Shown here piece by piece: positions 1-9,721 of a stretch of 64,000 bases of DNA. Position numbers and translations under genes: made by a program. The notes under the pieces were generated by a model that saw only the letters and a program-made list of their open reading frames with translations, was not told the origin of the DNA and did no database searches. Numbering within the stretch: the stretch's first letter is position 1; the number at the start of each line of letters is the position of its first letter. Origin of the DNA: Roseateles sp. (GTDB taxonomy: Bacteria > Pseudomonadota > Gammaproteobacteria > Burkholderiales > Burkholderiaceae_C); NCBI GenBank assembly GCA_015657635.1, contig JACDQM010000188.1:18951-82950 (forward strand). Reading direction: 5' to 3'.

Positions 1-1349
1 CCGAGCCGCTCCCACAGCTGGGCCAGCAGGCTCCAGGCGCCGGCGTCGTGGGGTTGCAAGCTGACATGGGTCTGCAAGGCTTCCGCCGCCTGCCGCGCCG
101 CCTCAGTGCTGCCGTCGACCATCGCCAGCTGACCCCGCTGCATCAGCAGCACGCGCGAGCGATCAGCCTGAAGCGGCGCCAAGGCCGCCCAGCCGCCGGC
201 AGCCTGGCCGCTGGCCTGGGCCAGCTCGGCGCGCAGCAGCAGCAGCATCCGGGACGAGCGCTCATCCGGGCCGATCAGCTTGAGCATCATCTCGGCCTGG
301 CGCAGCGCATTCTCCGCGCGTGGCCAGTGGCGCAGCTTGATCGAGGCCAGTGCGCTGGTGTAGCGCGCGGCCAGCTGCTCCATGCCGTCCGCGCCGGCCT
401 GCACGCTGCGGGCGCCAGCATCCAATTCCTGCAGCTTGGCCAGACTCTCAGCCCGCGCATCCATCAGCACCCGCGCCCGGGCAGCCATCAAGCGGTGTTC
501 GGTGCGGCTGGCCGGCCGCTGCCAGCTGGCGGCGCCGAGCCGCGCGCGCGCATCGCCGATGCGCTCGGTGGTCAGCGGATGCGAGCGCAGATAGGGGTAG
601 CTGCCCGAATCCATCAGGTGGTAGGCCTGCTCCATGCGCTCGAACATGCCCAGCATGCCCGAGCCGGCAAAACCGGCCTGCGTCAGCACATTGAAACCGA
701 CGCGGTCCGCCTCGCGCTCCATATCGCGCGAGAAATTCAGCGAGGCCTGCTGTGCTGCCGCCTGGCTGCCGACGATGGCCGCGTTCGCCATGTCCACGCT
801 ATTGGCCCGTGACGCGGCAATCAGGCCCAGCACCATGCCGGCCATCGCCAGCACGCTGGTGCGCGAATCGCCGACGATGCGCCGGGCAATGTGGCGCTGC
901 GTGATGTGCGACAGCTCGTGCGCCATCACCGAGGCCAGCTCGTCACGAGCCCCCGTCATCGCGATCAGGCCCAGATGCACGCCGACGAAACCACCGGGCA
1001 ACGCGAAGGCATTGACGCTGCGATCACGCACCAGGAAGGTCTCCCAGGCGAAGCGCTCCACCGTGTCGTCGCCGATCTGGCCCAGCTGCTTGGCTGCGGC
1101 CACCAGCGGATCCCAGATGCCCAGCACGTACTCCAGCAACAGCGGGTCGTCGAGGTAGTCGGGGTCCAGGCGGATCTGCCGCATCACCTGATCGCCAAGG
1201 CGGCGCTCGGCGCCAATGCCGACGTCCTCCGACACCGCGTCGCCCAGCGAAGGAAGATTCACCTGCGCCAGCGCCGGCTGCACCAACAGGCTGGCCGCCA
1301 GCAGGGCGCAAAGCAGGCGTTGGGATGGTTTGAAGGTTCTCGAGCTCAA
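1..1349 (-). CDS. BepA/YfgC-like periplasmic M48 metalloprotease (C-terminus cut by window edge)
   Basis: Zinc metalloprotease of the M48 family, expected to act in the periplasm on outer-membrane protein assembly, as BepA does. The zinc motif HELSH (HExxH) lies at about residues 142-146 and is followed by a downstream Glu-containing READRVGF segment, the usual third-ligand region. The N-terminus is a signal peptide ending in an ALA-Q cleavage site. The C-terminal half is helical and TPR-like, as in BepA. I chose a TTG start at 1349 because GGAGACC lies just upstream and it puts the signal peptide in frame; no ATG gives a better start. About 449 residues are visible and BepA proteins are about 490, so little is missing. 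moaC is divergent. Confidence 0.85.
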   Translation of the reverse strand, partial: MSSRTFKPSQRLLCALLAASLLVQPALAQVNLPSLGDAVSEDVGIGAERRLGDQVMRQIRLDPDYLDDPLLLEYVLGIWDPLVAAAKQLGQIGDDTVERFAWETFLVRDRSVNAFALPGGFVGVHLGLIAMTGARDELASVMAHELSHITQRHIARRIVGDSRTSVLAMAGMVLGLIAASRANSVDMANAAIVGSQAAAQQASLNFSRDMEREADRVGFNVLTQAGFAGSGMLGMFERMEQAYHLMDSGSYPYLRSHPLTTERIGDARARLGAASWQRPASRTEHRLMAARARVLMDARAESLAKLQELDAGARSVQAGADGMEQLAARYTSALASIKLRHWPRAENALRQAEMMLKLIGPDERSSRMLLLLRAELAQASGQAAGGWAALAPLQADRSRVLLMQRGQLAMVDGSTEAARQAAEALQTHVSLQPHDAGAWSLLAQLWERL

Positions 1350-1424
1350 CAGCGGTCTCCGGTGCACAGCCTCACTATGATGGCAGACACAAGGTTTCCC
1401 GATTGTTTCCGCAGCAAAGACATC

Positions 1425-1916
1425 ATGACTTCAGCCAGCAATCCGTTCACGCATTTTGATGCTCAGGGCCAGGCCCATATGGTCGATGTGGGAGCGAAGG
1501 CCGAGACGCATCGCGTGGCGCGGGCCAGCGGTCGCATCCGCATGCTGCCGGCCACGCTGGCGCTGATCCAGTCGGGCAGCGCGAAGAAGGGTGACGTGCT
1601 TGGCGTGGCCCGCATCGCAGCCATTCAAGGCGCCAAGCGTTGCTCCGACTTGATTCCGCTCTGCCATCCACTGCCGATCACGCGGGTGGCGGTCGAGTTC
1701 GAGATCGATGCCGCCGCGAACGCGGTCATCTGCAGCGCACAGGTCGAGACCCTGGGCCGCACTGGCGTCGAGATGGAAGCGCTGACCGCAGTGCAGATGG
1801 GCCTGCTGACCATCTACGACATGTGCAAGGCGGCCGATCGCGGCATGGTGATGGAGCAGATCCGCGTGCTGGAAAAGCAGGGCGGCAAGTCCGGGGAGTG
1901 GAAGGCCGAGGTCTGA
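1425..1916 (+). CDS. moaC: MoaC, cyclic pyranopterin monophosphate synthase
   Basis: Converts the GTP-derived cyclohydro intermediate made by MoaA to cyclic pyranopterin monophosphate in molybdenum cofactor biosynthesis, in the cytoplasm. The 163-residue length is typical. Family hallmarks are visible: [14 protein letters not shown] at the N-terminus, the segment [10 protein letters not shown], and [11 protein letters not shown] followed by YDMCKA, which carry conserved active-site residues. I set the start at the ATG directly before [10 protein letters not shown] because homologues begin there; the frame is open far upstream, but that part is antisense to the protease gene. No strong ribosome binding site is visible. 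No other moa gene is in the window. Confidence 0.95.
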   Translation: MTSASNPFTHFDAQGQAHMVDVGAKAETHRVARASGRIRMLPATLALIQSGSAKKGDVLGVARIAAIQGAKRCSDLIPLCHPLPITRVAVEFEIDAAANAVICSAQVETLGRTGVEMEALTAVQMGLLTIYDMCKAADRGMVMEQIRVLEKQGGKSGEWKAEV

Positions 1917-1930
1917 GCAGCCCTGGACGG

Positions 1931-2055
1931 GGCTCAGCCAGCCGGCTTGTATCGCCGGCAGGCCTTCGCCAGCCACGCGGCCCTACAAAGCGCGTGCGCG
2001 AGGCTCAGCCAGCCGGCTTGTATCGCCGGCAGGCCTTCGCCAGCCACGCGGCCCT
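1931..2055. repeat. Two 54-bp direct repeats at 71-bp period downstream of moaC
   Basis: Positions 1931-1984 and 2002-2055 are identical 54-bp copies separated by 17 bp. Each copy contains GCCGGC-N7-GCCGGC, whose arms can pair. The pair lies between the convergent moaC and Bug-receptor genes. With only two copies this is not a CRISPR array. It may be a local duplication of a terminator or repetitive palindrome unit. Confidence 0.8.
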
Positions 2056-2068
2056 TCCGGGCCGCGTG
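2045..2068. terminator. Strong hairpin between convergent genes (possible bidirectional terminator)
   Basis: A perfect 10-bp stem CACGCGGCCC / GGGCCGCGTG closes over a TTCC loop at 2055-2058. It begins inside the second direct repeat and sits 7 bp from the stop codon of the minus-strand Bug receptor and after moaC. There is no T-tract on either side, so intrinsic termination is plausible but not proven. Copy 1 of the repeat has only an imperfect version of this stem. Confidence 0.5.
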
Positions 2069-2075
2069 TGCGGGC

Positions 2076-3089
2076 TCAGTCAACTTTTGCGCCGGAGACT
2101 TTGACGACTTGGGCCCACTTCTTGGATTCCTTGGCAATCAAGGCGGCGAATTCGGCGCTGGTGTTGCCGCTGGCAATCGCACCTTGCGAGGCCAGGCGCT
2201 CCTTGAGAGCCGGTGTGGCCAGTGCCTTGGCCGTCTCGCGCTGCAGGCGCGCCACCTGCTCGGCGGGCATGCTGGCCGGTGCCAGCAGACCGAACCAGGA
2301 GCTGGCCTCGTAGCCCTTCAGTGCCGGGCCGCCGGCCTCCTCGATCGTGGGCAGATCGGGCATGGCCTCGCTGCGTTTGGCACTGGTCACGGCGATGGCC
2401 TTGAGCTTGCCTGACTTGATGTGCGGCAGCGCTGACGGCAGGTTATCGAACATCAGGTCGGTGTTCCCGCCCATCAGGTCGATCAGCGCCGGGCCCGAAC
2501 CCCGATAGGGGAAGTGCAGCATGAAGGTGCCCGTCATGCTCTTGAACAGCTCGCCGGCCAGATGGATGGACGTGCCGTTGCCGCTGGAGGCCATGTTCAG
2601 CTTGCCAGGATTGGCCTTGGCTGCCTTGATCAAGTCCGGCACCGAGTTGATGCCGTACTGCTGCGCCTTGGCCGGGTTGAGCACCAGCACATTGGGCACC
2701 GCCGCCACCAGCGTGATCGGCGCGAAATCCTTCACCGGGTCGTAAGGCAGCTTGGGGTAGAGCGACTGGTTGATGCCATGCGTGCCCACCGTGCCCATCA
2801 GGATGGTGTGGCCGTCGGTCGACTTGGCCACTTCGGCGGTGCCCGGATTGCCACCGGCGCCGGGCTTGTTTTCGATCACGAAGGTCTGGCCGAAGGCCTT
2901 GGACAGCTCAGGCGCCAGCGCCCGCGCCAGCAGGTCGGTCGTGCCGCCGGCAGCGAAGGGCACGACGATGCGCACCGGACGGCTGGGCCAGCTGCTCTGT
3001 GCCTGGGCCGCTGCCAGCGGCAGCAAGGTCAGGCCGGCCAACGCCAGGCAGGATGCCAGCGTGCGGCGACGGGTGGGGGGAAGGCTCAT
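2076..3089 (-). CDS. Bug-family tripartite tricarboxylate transporter substrate-binding receptor
   Basis: Periplasmic solute receptor of the Bug/TctC family, 337 residues, expected to capture a small carboxylate or amide-like ligand. After an Arg-rich n-region ([10 protein letters not shown]) and a hydrophobic segment, the signal peptide ends near AAQAQ. The mature protein starts with the family signature [19 protein letters not shown] and continues with [12 protein letters not shown], the ligand-loop region. The start at 3089 has GGAGACATTG before it; the open frame runs further upstream without a better site. Orphan Bug receptors without TctA/TctB neighbours are common in Burkholderiales, and that is the situation here. 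The ligand cannot be told from sequence. Confidence 0.92.
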   Translation of the reverse strand: MSLPPTRRRTLASCLALAGLTLLPLAAAQAQSSWPSRPVRIVVPFAAGGTTDLLARALAPELSKAFGQTFVIENKPGAGGNPGTAEVAKSTDGHTILMGTVGTHGINQSLYPKLPYDPVKDFAPITLVAAVPNVLVLNPAKAQQYGINSVPDLIKAAKANPGKLNMASSGNGTSIHLAGELFKSMTGTFMLHFPYRGSGPALIDLMGGNTDLMFDNLPSALPHIKSGKLKAIAVTSAKRSEAMPDLPTIEEAGGPALKGYEASSWFGLLAPASMPAEQVARLQRETAKALATPALKERLASQGAIASGNTSAEFAALIAKESKKWAQVVKVSGAKVD

Positions 3090-3211
3090 CAATGTCTCCG
3101 GTGAGGGTCGTTGGTCTGTTATCTCACCAGTATGCGGCATGCCGATGGCAGGCCGGATGCAGGCTCACCCGAGCCCCGGGCGCGCTGCGCACAGCCCACC
3201 CGGCTGCAGAT

Positions 3212-5230
3212 TCAAGTCGGACCTTCGATGTGATTCAGGCGCACCTGCCCCGCGCTGCAGGCAGCATCCAGATCGCCGTGAAGCTGCTGGAGTGCCTGCA
3301 GATCCTGCGCCTCGACTGCCTCAATGCCCACCGCGCGGTTGCGGCCTTGGGACTTGGCCAGGTAGAGCGCGGTATCTGCGCATTCCACCGCCTGCTCCCA
3401 ATGCAGGTGCAGCTGGCCCGACGGCAAGGGGAAGCCGGCGAAGCCGATGGACACGGTGACGCGCAACTCGCCCGTCTCGGTGCGCACCGGCGAGCCGCCG
3501 ACGCTGTTCAGCACCCGCTCGGCCAGCAGCTGCAGCTGGTCGCTGCTCACATGGGGCGCGAACACCAGGAATTCCTCGCCGCCCCAGCGCACCACCAGAT
3601 CGTCGGCGCGCACGGCATGCTTGACGCGCCGCCCCACTTCGCAGATCACGGCGTCACCGGCGCCATGGCCGTAGCGGTCATTGACATGCTTGAAGTGGTC
3701 GATGTCGATCATCATCAGCGCGCCCTCCAGCTTCTCCGGCGCCTGCTCGGCCATCACCGCCTGGAAGAAGCGCCGGTTGGCCAGATCCGTCAGCGGATCG
3801 CGCTCACTCTGCGCGCGCAGCAGCCGCTGGTTGGCCTTGAGCTGGCGATTGGCGGCGCGCACGCGCTTGAGCATCACGCCGGCCAGCACGACTGACAGAG
3901 TCAGCAACAGCCCCAGAGCCACGCCTGCCTTGCGCGCCAGATCCTGGTTGAGCAGTTGCTGGTCCTTCAGATGGGTTTCGCGCGTCAGCAAGTCCAGGTT
4001 GCGCTGTTCCCGCTCGCTGTCGAACTTGATGCGCAGCGCCTGCAGCTGCGCAGCGCGGTTCAGCGCATGGGTTTGCGCGGTCAGCGCGCGCTCCTGATGG
4101 AACACCGCAATGGCATCGCGCGGCTGGCCGGCTGCAGCCCAGGCCTCGCCGACCTCGCGCAGTTCCATCGCACGGCGCATCGGCTCGGCCTGTGTCTCAC
4201 CCAAAGTCTGCGAGCGCGCCAGCTCGCGCCGTGCCGCGTCGAACTGCCCCACCATGATCAAGGCGACCGCGGTGTTGTGCCGCAGCGTGCGCTCCAGTCG
4301 CAGGTCCTTGAATTCCAGCACCACCGGCAAGGCCTGGCGCGCCATGTCCAGCGCCTCCTTGGGCCGGCCGGCATGCATGTGCAGATCGGTGAGATTGGTC
4401 TGAACCCTGGCCACAAGCCGCACCGCGCCGGCCGCCTGGGCGATCCGCAACGCCTCTTCGTAATTGCGGCGCTGCGACGTGCCGTCGCCGCGCGCGCCGG
4501 CCACTGCGGCCTCGAAGGACTTGATGCGCGCCATCAGCAGCGGCTCGCCCTCGGCCAAGGCCAGCCCTTCGGCCAGCCAGCGCCGCGCCTGCGCGGCTTG
4601 CTCCAGCTGCTGGCTCAGCATCGCCAGCGTGCCGGCGCTCAGCACGGCGCGAGGTACATCCTGTGCGGACGATGCCAGGCTGAAACTCAGCTGCGCCAGC
4701 CTCAGCGCTTCCGCCAGAGCGCCCTCCGCCTCGCGCTCGCGCTGCTGGAGACGCAAGACCGACCAGGCGGCAGTGACGTCACAGCCCTGTGGCGGCGCGG
4801 ACTGCGCTGCAGCCTCCGTGGTCCTTGATTCGCACTTGCTCGCCAACAGAGTCCAGGCCCGCTTCGCGGCAGCAAGCGCTGACGCGAAGTCGCCGCGGCG
4901 ATCCGCCACCAGCGCACGCACCGCCTCCGCACGCGCCTGCGCACCGGGCAGATCGGCGAGCTTATTGGCCACGGCCAGCGCCTCGTCCAGGCGGCCGGCC
5001 TCGGTCAGTGTGGCCGCCTCGGCAAAGAGAAGATCCGCCGGCGATGCGCCGCTCACCGGCTCGGCACGCAAGGTCTTGAGCACGGCGGCCGGCTTGTCGT
5101 AGGCCTGCAGGACCAGCAGCGACAGACTGGCCTCCGCCCGCTCGTTCGCCTCAGGCATGGCCTGGCTCTGCGAAAACGGCAGCAGCAAAGCGGCCAGCAT
5201 CAACAGCTGGTGGATCAGCGCGCTTCTCAT
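3212..5230 (-). CDS. Membrane diguanylate cyclase with periplasmic TPR domain
   Basis: Predicted to make cyclic di-GMP. The 672-residue product has an N-terminal signal-like segment (HQLLMLAALLLPFSQSQA), a long helical TPR-like region, a transmembrane segment at about residues 434-453, and a C-terminal GGDEF domain. The active-site motif is GGEEF at about 549-553. An RADD sequence five residues upstream fits the RxxD allosteric inhibition site, so product inhibition is likely. The start was chosen because its ATG overlaps the stop of the upstream cyclase gene as ATGA, indicating translational coupling. The TPR part presumably senses a periplasmic partner, but no ligand can be named. Confidence 0.9.
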   Translation of the reverse strand: MRSALIHQLLMLAALLLPFSQSQAMPEANERAEASLSLLVLQAYDKPAAVLKTLRAEPVSGASPADLLFAEAATLTEAGRLDEALAVANKLADLPGAQARAEAVRALVADRRGDFASALAAAKRAWTLLASKCESRTTEAAAQSAPPQGCDVTAAWSVLRLQQREREAEGALAEALRLAQLSFSLASSAQDVPRAVLSAGTLAMLSQQLEQAAQARRWLAEGLALAEGEPLLMARIKSFEAAVAGARGDGTSQRRNYEEALRIAQAAGAVRLVARVQTNLTDLHMHAGRPKEALDMARQALPVVLEFKDLRLERTLRHNTAVALIMVGQFDAARRELARSQTLGETQAEPMRRAMELREVGEAWAAAGQPRDAIAVFHQERALTAQTHALNRAAQLQALRIKFDSEREQRNLDLLTRETHLKDQQLLNQDLARKAGVALGLLLTLSVVLAGVMLKRVRAANRQLKANQRLLRAQSERDPLTDLANRRFFQAVMAEQAPEKLEGALMMIDIDHFKHVNDRYGHGAGDAVICEVGRRVKHAVRADDLVVRWGGEEFLVFAPHVSSDQLQLLAERVLNSVGGSPVRTETGELRVTVSIGFAGFPLPSGQLHLHWEQAVECADTALYLAKSQGRNRAVGIEAVEAQDLQALQQLHGDLDAACSAGQVRLNHIEGPT

Positions 5231-7341
5231 GCGGCCTCCAGCTGCAAACTCGGCCCATACAAGGTCACCAGCTCGGCCTGCCCCTCCTGCCAGGCGGCCT
5301 CCAGGCGCGGCATCAGCTGCAGCAGCGCTGCCTCGGTCTTCGACTCGACGCCTTGCACGCCATAGGCGCGGTTGCGGCCATGTGCCTTGGCCACATACAT
5401 CGCGGTGTCCACCAGATCGATGGCGCGCTCCCACGTCAGGGCCAGCTCATGCGGCCCCAGCGGGAAACTGGCGAAACCGATGGAGGCCGTGACGGCAACC
5501 CGCTTGTCCCCATGCACCACCGGCTCGCTGCCCACGATGTCGAGCAAGCGCTGCGCCAGCAGTCTTGCTGCGTCGGCATCGCGCTCGGGCACAACGATCA
5601 GGAACTCTTCGCCACCCCAGCGCACCACCAGATCGTCCTCCCGCAAGGCCGCGCGCAAACGACGGGCCACCTCGATCAGCACGCTGTCGCCAGCCGCATG
5701 GCCATGCTGATCATTGATGCGCTTGAACAGATCGATGTCGAGCAGATAGACCGTGGCGGCCAGCCCGCCTGCCGGCGTCAGGCGCTGCACGGCCTTCTGG
5801 AAGTGGCGCCGGTTGGACAGCCCGGTGAGCGGATCACGCTCGCTCTGCTGCTTGAGTGTCTCGTTGCTGTGCTTGAGCGCCTCGTTGGTGCGACGGATGC
5901 GCTGGTAGGCCAGCCCGAGCAACACGCCGGAGACGAGCACGCAGCCGGCCACCGCGGACCAAAGACGCAGCGCCAAATCATGGGCGCGGATCTGCTCCGC
6001 CTTCAGGCTGTTGTCGCGCGCCAGCAGCTCGATGTCCTTGGCCCGCCGCTCGGCATCGAAGCTCTCCTGCGCCTCCAGCACCGACTTGCGCGTGTCGTCA
6101 CGCAGCACCTCGTCGATCAGGCGGCGGTAGTTGTGATGGGCATCGACCGCGCCCGCCCAGTCGCCGGCCTTCTCCAGGTAACGGCCAAGCTCCGCCCAGC
6201 CATCGGCTGCGTAGGCGATCGCCCCCTGATCCAGATCGATCTTGATGGCCATGCGCACATCCTGGGCGCCTTCGGCCACGCGCTTGAGACCGATCTTCGC
6301 GATGCCCATATTGTGCAAAGCCAGCACCTCCGCGCTGAGCATCTGCTGGCGCTGCGCCAGCGGCAAGGCTTGCTCGGCCTGCTTCAGCGCCTGTGCGAAG
6401 TCGCCGCGGCGCAGGTAGTAGTCGGCCATATTGCCCAGGCTCAACGCCTGCATGCCTTCGCCGCCGGCCAGGCGCGCCTGCTCCAAGGCCTCGGCATAGG
6501 ACTTCTGCGAAATGCTGGCATCGGCGTGATCGGCAAAGACATTGCCGTGGATGGTCAGCGCCGCATTGAGCGTCTCGGGGTCCGGGTCCTGCCGCGCACT
6601 CTCAAGCGCTGCCTTGCTCAGTTCACGGGCACGCTCGATCTGCTCGGCACGGTGGTAGACCCAGGCCATGTCAGACAGCGCCAGCGCCCGGCGCCAGCCG
6701 TGCCCAAGGCGGTCGGCAAGGCGCATCGCGTCCTGGCCGGACTGAAGGGCGCCATCGAATTCTCCGGAATCCGCCAGCACGACCGAGCGCAGCGCCGACA
6801 GGCGGTAGCGCACTCGATCAGATAGCTGCGCCACGGCGTCCTCGTTCAGGCCCTGCAGCGTCTTCTTGGCGTCGCGCAGTTGGCCCTGGTTGAGGTGAAA
6901 CGCCGCCTGCACCAGGCCGGCCACCGCTTCAGCGCCCGGCCTTTGCTCGGCCAGCGGCCAGTTGCGCAACTCGATCAGGATCGGATCCAGCATCGCGCGG
7001 TCACGCAGGCGCGCCGCCATACCGCCGCGCAGATTCAGCACTTCGAGGCGCTCGGCGCTGCCGGGCGCCGTGCGGCCATACAGCTTTTGAAGTGCCTGCG
7101 CCTGCTCGGCGGGGCGTGCGCGCGCCGCGCGCTCAATGCGCTCGAGCTCCGGCCAAAGCCCCTCCTGGGCCTGGGCCGGTTCGATGGACGCCCGGCCGGA
7201 GTCGGGCTGGCAGGCCGCCAGACCCAGCAGCAAGATGATGACCGCAAGGCTCAGCAGCAAGCGACAGGCATGGCCAAGCCACGGCCCGGCAAGCGGCGGC
7301 GGCGGCAATATCCGAACCTGACTGTAGACAGCCTTGCGCAT
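5227..7341 (-). CDS. Diguanylate cyclase with lipobox, TPR domain and GGDEF domain
   Basis: First gene of a two-cyclase operon and paralogous to its downstream neighbour. The 704-residue product has a hydrophobic leader ending in a lipobox (LGLAAC, about residues 39-44), so it may be lipid-anchored. It then has a TPR-rich helical region, a second transmembrane segment at about 455-475 and a GGDEF domain. The catalytic GGEEF is at about 576-580, with REDD five residues upstream forming an RxxD inhibition site. The start is uncertain: the ATG at 7341 has GAGGG immediately adjacent, which is poor spacing, and the n-region before the lipobox is unusually long. Its transcript begins beyond the terminator of the preceding MCP gene. 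Confidence 0.87.
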   Translation of the reverse strand: MRKAVYSQVRILPPPPLAGPWLGHACRLLLSLAVIILLLGLAACQPDSGRASIEPAQAQEGLWPELERIERAARARPAEQAQALQKLYGRTAPGSAERLEVLNLRGGMAARLRDRAMLDPILIELRNWPLAEQRPGAEAVAGLVQAAFHLNQGQLRDAKKTLQGLNEDAVAQLSDRVRYRLSALRSVVLADSGEFDGALQSGQDAMRLADRLGHGWRRALALSDMAWVYHRAEQIERARELSKAALESARQDPDPETLNAALTIHGNVFADHADASISQKSYAEALEQARLAGGEGMQALSLGNMADYYLRRGDFAQALKQAEQALPLAQRQQMLSAEVLALHNMGIAKIGLKRVAEGAQDVRMAIKIDLDQGAIAYAADGWAELGRYLEKAGDWAGAVDAHHNYRRLIDEVLRDDTRKSVLEAQESFDAERRAKDIELLARDNSLKAEQIRAHDLALRLWSAVAGCVLVSGVLLGLAYQRIRRTNEALKHSNETLKQQSERDPLTGLSNRRHFQKAVQRLTPAGGLAATVYLLDIDLFKRINDQHGHAAGDSVLIEVARRLRAALREDDLVVRWGGEEFLIVVPERDADAARLLAQRLLDIVGSEPVVHGDKRVAVTASIGFASFPLGPHELALTWERAIDLVDTAMYVAKAHGRNRAYGVQGVESKTEAALLQLMPRLEAAWQEGQAELVTLYGPSLQLEAA

Positions 7342-7378
7342 CCCTCAATGTATCGACCGCCGGCTGCTGCGCTTGAAC

Positions 7379-7413
7379 AAAAAAGCCGGTACGCACTCAG
7401 TTGCGTACCGGCT
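7379..7413 (-). terminator. Intrinsic terminator of the MCP gene
   Basis: On the minus strand a perfect 11-bp stem AGCCGGTACGC / GCGTACCGGCT (arms 7403-7413 and 7384-7394, 8-nt loop) is followed directly by TTTTTT. It lies 70 bp after the MCP stop codon and just before the diguanylate cyclase operon, separating the two units. A TTGAC-N5-GTCAA palindrome sits just upstream at 7427-7441 and could be an operator for the next operon. Confidence 0.9.
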
Positions 7414-7483
7414 CAATGTGCATTAGTTGACGACAAGTCAAAACTCGCAAGCCCCAGCGGACTGCGAGTCCTCGCCAGGCCGC

Positions 7484-9040
7484 TCAGGTTCTGAAGCGCG
7501 TCAGGCTTTCCACCAGATGTGAAGCCTGCGTCCGCAGCGATTCGGTCGCTGCCGTGGCTTCTTCCACCATGGCCGCGTTCTGCTGGGTCGACTTGTCCAT
7601 CTCGGCCACGGCGCTGTTGACCTGCCCAATGCCATCGGCCTGCTCGGCCGCAGCCCGGGTGATGTCACCCACCATCTGCGACACCTTCTGGATCGAATCG
7701 ACGACGCGCGCCATGGTCTGGCCCGCCACCTCAACCTTGCCGGTGCCGACATCGACCTGCTCGACAGACGCGCCGATCAGGCTGCGGATTTCCTTGGCGG
7801 CCTCGCCGCTGCGCTGCGCCAGCGTGCGGACCTCGCTGGCCACCACGGCAAAGCCACGACCCTGCTCGCCGGCGCGGGCGGCTTCCACCGCCGCGTTCAG
7901 CGCCAAGATATTGGTCTGGAAAGCGATGCTGTCGATGGTGCCGATGATCTCGGCGATCTTGCGGCCTTGCGTGTTGATGGCATTCATCGCCGCCACCACC
8001 TCGGACACCGCCGTGCCGCCCTGCACCGCCACGGCAGCCGCCTCACGGGCCAGCGCATCTGCGGCCCGTGCGTTCTCCGCCGTGCCACGGATCGTCGCCG
8101 ACAACTCCTCAACCGACGCCGCGGTCTGCTCCAGCGCGGAGGCGGTGTTCTCGGTGCGCGAGGACAGATCGGCATTGCCGGAAGCGATCTCGCTGGCCGC
8201 AGTGTTGATCTCGTCAGCCGTCAAGCGCACACCGCCGACGATCTGGTTCAGGTTGGACGCCACGTTCTGCAGCGCGGTGAGCACCTGGCTGGTCTCGTCG
8301 CGTCCCGCGACCGCGCCGCGCGCCGTCAGATCGCCATCGGCCAGCGCCTGCGCCTGCGCGACCGCCTCACGCAGCGGTGCTGCAATGGCACGCGCCACCA
8401 CGAAGGCAAAGCCGATACAGGCCACCAGAGCAATGGCCGACACCAGCAGCGATACGTTGGAGGCCTGCTGGCCGCTGCTCTCGGCCTTGGCCACCGCCGC
8501 CTCGCTCAGTTCGACCTCGCGCTTGACGAAAGCACTCAGCTTGCCCTGGATGGATTCGTACTGCTTGTCCACCGTCACGACATAGCTGGCTGCCGTCGCA
8601 ACACCGGCCGACTTGATGTCCAGCGTGTCCTTGGCTGTCTTGGCATACAGAAGGTAGTCCTTGGCGACTTGTGCCAGCACCTTGCGCTGCTCCTCACTGA
8701 TCTCTGCGTCATCCGAAGCCAGCTGCAGCGTCTTCGCCAAGGCATCTAGCTTTTTGAGCAAGGACTGATCAAGCGCGGTGATCGCGTCAGCTTTGTAGCC
8801 GATCGCCTCCCAGGTCAGAGACTGGTAAAGCTGCTGATGGATCTGGGAGACATCGGTGATCATGGCCTCAGCCGCGACGATGCGCTGGACGCCAACACTT
8901 CCCACTTCATTCAGCTGTTTTGTCAGCATCCGCGTCGACGACCAACCCATGGCCGCTACGAGCAGGATGCACAGCACAGCGAAGGCCGGAGCGAGTGCGA
9001 CCTTGATGCGGATGGAAGCGTTGCGAAGGAGCTGGTTCAC
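7484..9040 (-). CDS. Methyl-accepting chemotaxis protein
   Basis: Transmembrane chemoreceptor of 518 residues. It has an N-terminal transmembrane helix (about residues 10-30), a helical periplasmic sensor of four-helix-bundle type and a second transmembrane helix near 195-216. A HAMP linker and the cytoplasmic signalling hairpin follow; the conserved tip contains [20 protein letters not shown] and then [14 protein letters not shown]. The C-terminus (SLTRFRT) carries no CheR-docking pentapeptide. The start is a GTG at 9040, chosen because AGGAG lies 7 nt upstream and the product then begins [12 protein letters not shown], as usual for this family; the longer frame would cross the upstream hairpin. 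The Cache-protein gene lies 119 bp upstream on the same strand. Confidence 0.95.
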   Translation of the reverse strand: MNQLLRNASIRIKVALAPAFAVLCILLVAAMGWSSTRMLTKQLNEVGSVGVQRIVAAEAMITDVSQIHQQLYQSLTWEAIGYKADAITALDQSLLKKLDALAKTLQLASDDAEISEEQRKVLAQVAKDYLLYAKTAKDTLDIKSAGVATAASYVVTVDKQYESIQGKLSAFVKREVELSEAAVAKAESSGQQASNVSLLVSAIALVACIGFAFVVARAIAAPLREAVAQAQALADGDLTARGAVAGRDETSQVLTALQNVASNLNQIVGGVRLTADEINTAASEIASGNADLSSRTENTASALEQTAASVEELSATIRGTAENARAADALAREAAAVAVQGGTAVSEVVAAMNAINTQGRKIAEIIGTIDSIAFQTNILALNAAVEAARAGEQGRGFAVVASEVRTLAQRSGEAAKEIRSLIGASVEQVDVGTGKVEVAGQTMARVVDSIQKVSQMVGDITRAAAEQADGIGQVNSAVAEMDKSTQQNAAMVEEATAATESLRTQASHLVESLTRFRT

Positions 9041-9095
9041 TGCGATCTCCTGCAGGGTTGTCTTTTTGGTAGATGAACAAACACAGGGTTTGATC

Positions 9096-9122
9096 AAGAA
9101 ACAGAGGCGCCGTGGCGCCTCT
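9096..9122 (-). terminator. Hairpin after the Cache-protein gene (terminator or attenuator)
   Basis: A 9-bp perfect stem AGAGGCGCC / GGCGCCTCT with a 2-nt loop spans 9103-9122 and is followed on the minus strand by a short T-rich run (GTTTCTT). It lies 37 bp after the stop codon of the Cache-domain gene and before the MCP start. It could terminate the small transcript fully, or partially so that the MCP is expressed at a lower level. Confidence 0.7.
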
Positions 9123-9159
9123 GAAGGGTTCATTGCGGCCATACGGTCGGCCGCTAGGA

Positions 9160-9621
9160 TCAGCGGTAGACGCCCACCCCGATAAAGCCCTCGCCATTGG
9201 GCTGCTTGATCGCATAGGTCGTCTTGGGCGCGATCTTCTTGGTGACGGGATCTGGCCAGTCATAGTCGTACCAGCCGCCACCCTTGGCTGCCAAGGCCAC
9301 CATCGAGGTCACGATGGCATTGCCATTCGCATCTTTCACGGCACTCATGTCCTTACCCACCAGCTTTTCGTTGGCGCCATGCGCCAACGCCGTGCCCTTG
9401 CTGTCATAGACCATCACATACAGGTCCTTCTTGACCCAGGCAGCCTTGTCGGCGGTGAAGTCCTTGTAGGCCTTCTCGGCGCCCACCTTCTTGATGTGCT
9501 CGAAGGCGGCCTTGGTCATGGCGATCGCCTCTTCCTTGGTTCCTCGCTCCTGCGCCAGGGCCGAGCCCATCAGTCCGACGCTGGCCACACCAACAGCCAG
9601 CCACTTCATCCAAGTCCTCAT
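9160..9621 (-). CDS. Secreted single-Cache-domain protein
   Basis: Small exported sensor-like protein of 153 residues. A signal peptide ([18 protein letters not shown]) is followed by one Cache fold: helix [12 protein letters not shown], then [17 protein letters not shown], the GKDM loop, and [16 protein letters not shown], all typical of single Cache_2 proteins. It has no transmembrane or signalling domain, so it is probably a free periplasmic ligand-binding protein. The gene lies upstream of and co-directional with the MCP gene, behind a FliA-like promoter. It may therefore deliver a ligand to that MCP or act as its co-receptor (inference). The start has AAGGAGAC about 5 nt upstream. Confidence 0.88.
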   Translation of the reverse strand: MRTWMKWLAVGVASVGLMGSALAQERGTKEEAIAMTKAAFEHIKKVGAEKAYKDFTADKAAWVKKDLYVMVYDSKGTALAHGANEKLVGKDMSAVKDANGNAIVTSMVALAAKGGGWYDYDWPDPVTKKIAPKTTYAIKQPNGEGFIGVGVYR

Positions 9622-9694
9622 GTACGTCTCCTTGCGTTGAGATTCAGCCTCGTGACGCAGCCAGCCGGTTCAGCCCGGCACTGCGGTAGCACAA

Positions 9695-9721
9695 GCATCG
9701 GCAAAGAATGCACCAACTTAA
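9695..9721 (-). promoter_or_regulatory. FliA (sigma-28) type promoter for Cache protein and MCP
   Basis: Read on the minus strand, TTAAGTT and GCCGATGC are separated by 12 nt. They match the flagellar sigma-28 pattern TAAAGTTT-N11-GCCGATAA at 6 of 8 bases in each box. It lies 74 bp before the Cache-protein start codon. This would place the Cache gene, and by read-through the MCP, in the motility regulon. Confidence 0.55.

Noticed and set aside
1376..1381. TATGAT as a -10 box upstream of moaC
   Set aside because: No matching -35 at 16-18 bp was found and it is close to the divergent protease start, so it was not called.
891..1424. Upstream extension of moaC in the same open frame
   Set aside because: It is antisense to the M48 protease and has no MoaC-like sequence; homologues start at the ATG at 1425.
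7290..7341. Peptide VRILPPPP at the start of the diguanylate cyclase, a sequence often seen when a tRNA 3' end is mistranslated
   Set aside because: No cloverleaf can be drawn: the putative T-arm bases do not pair and there is no acceptor or anticodon stem upstream.
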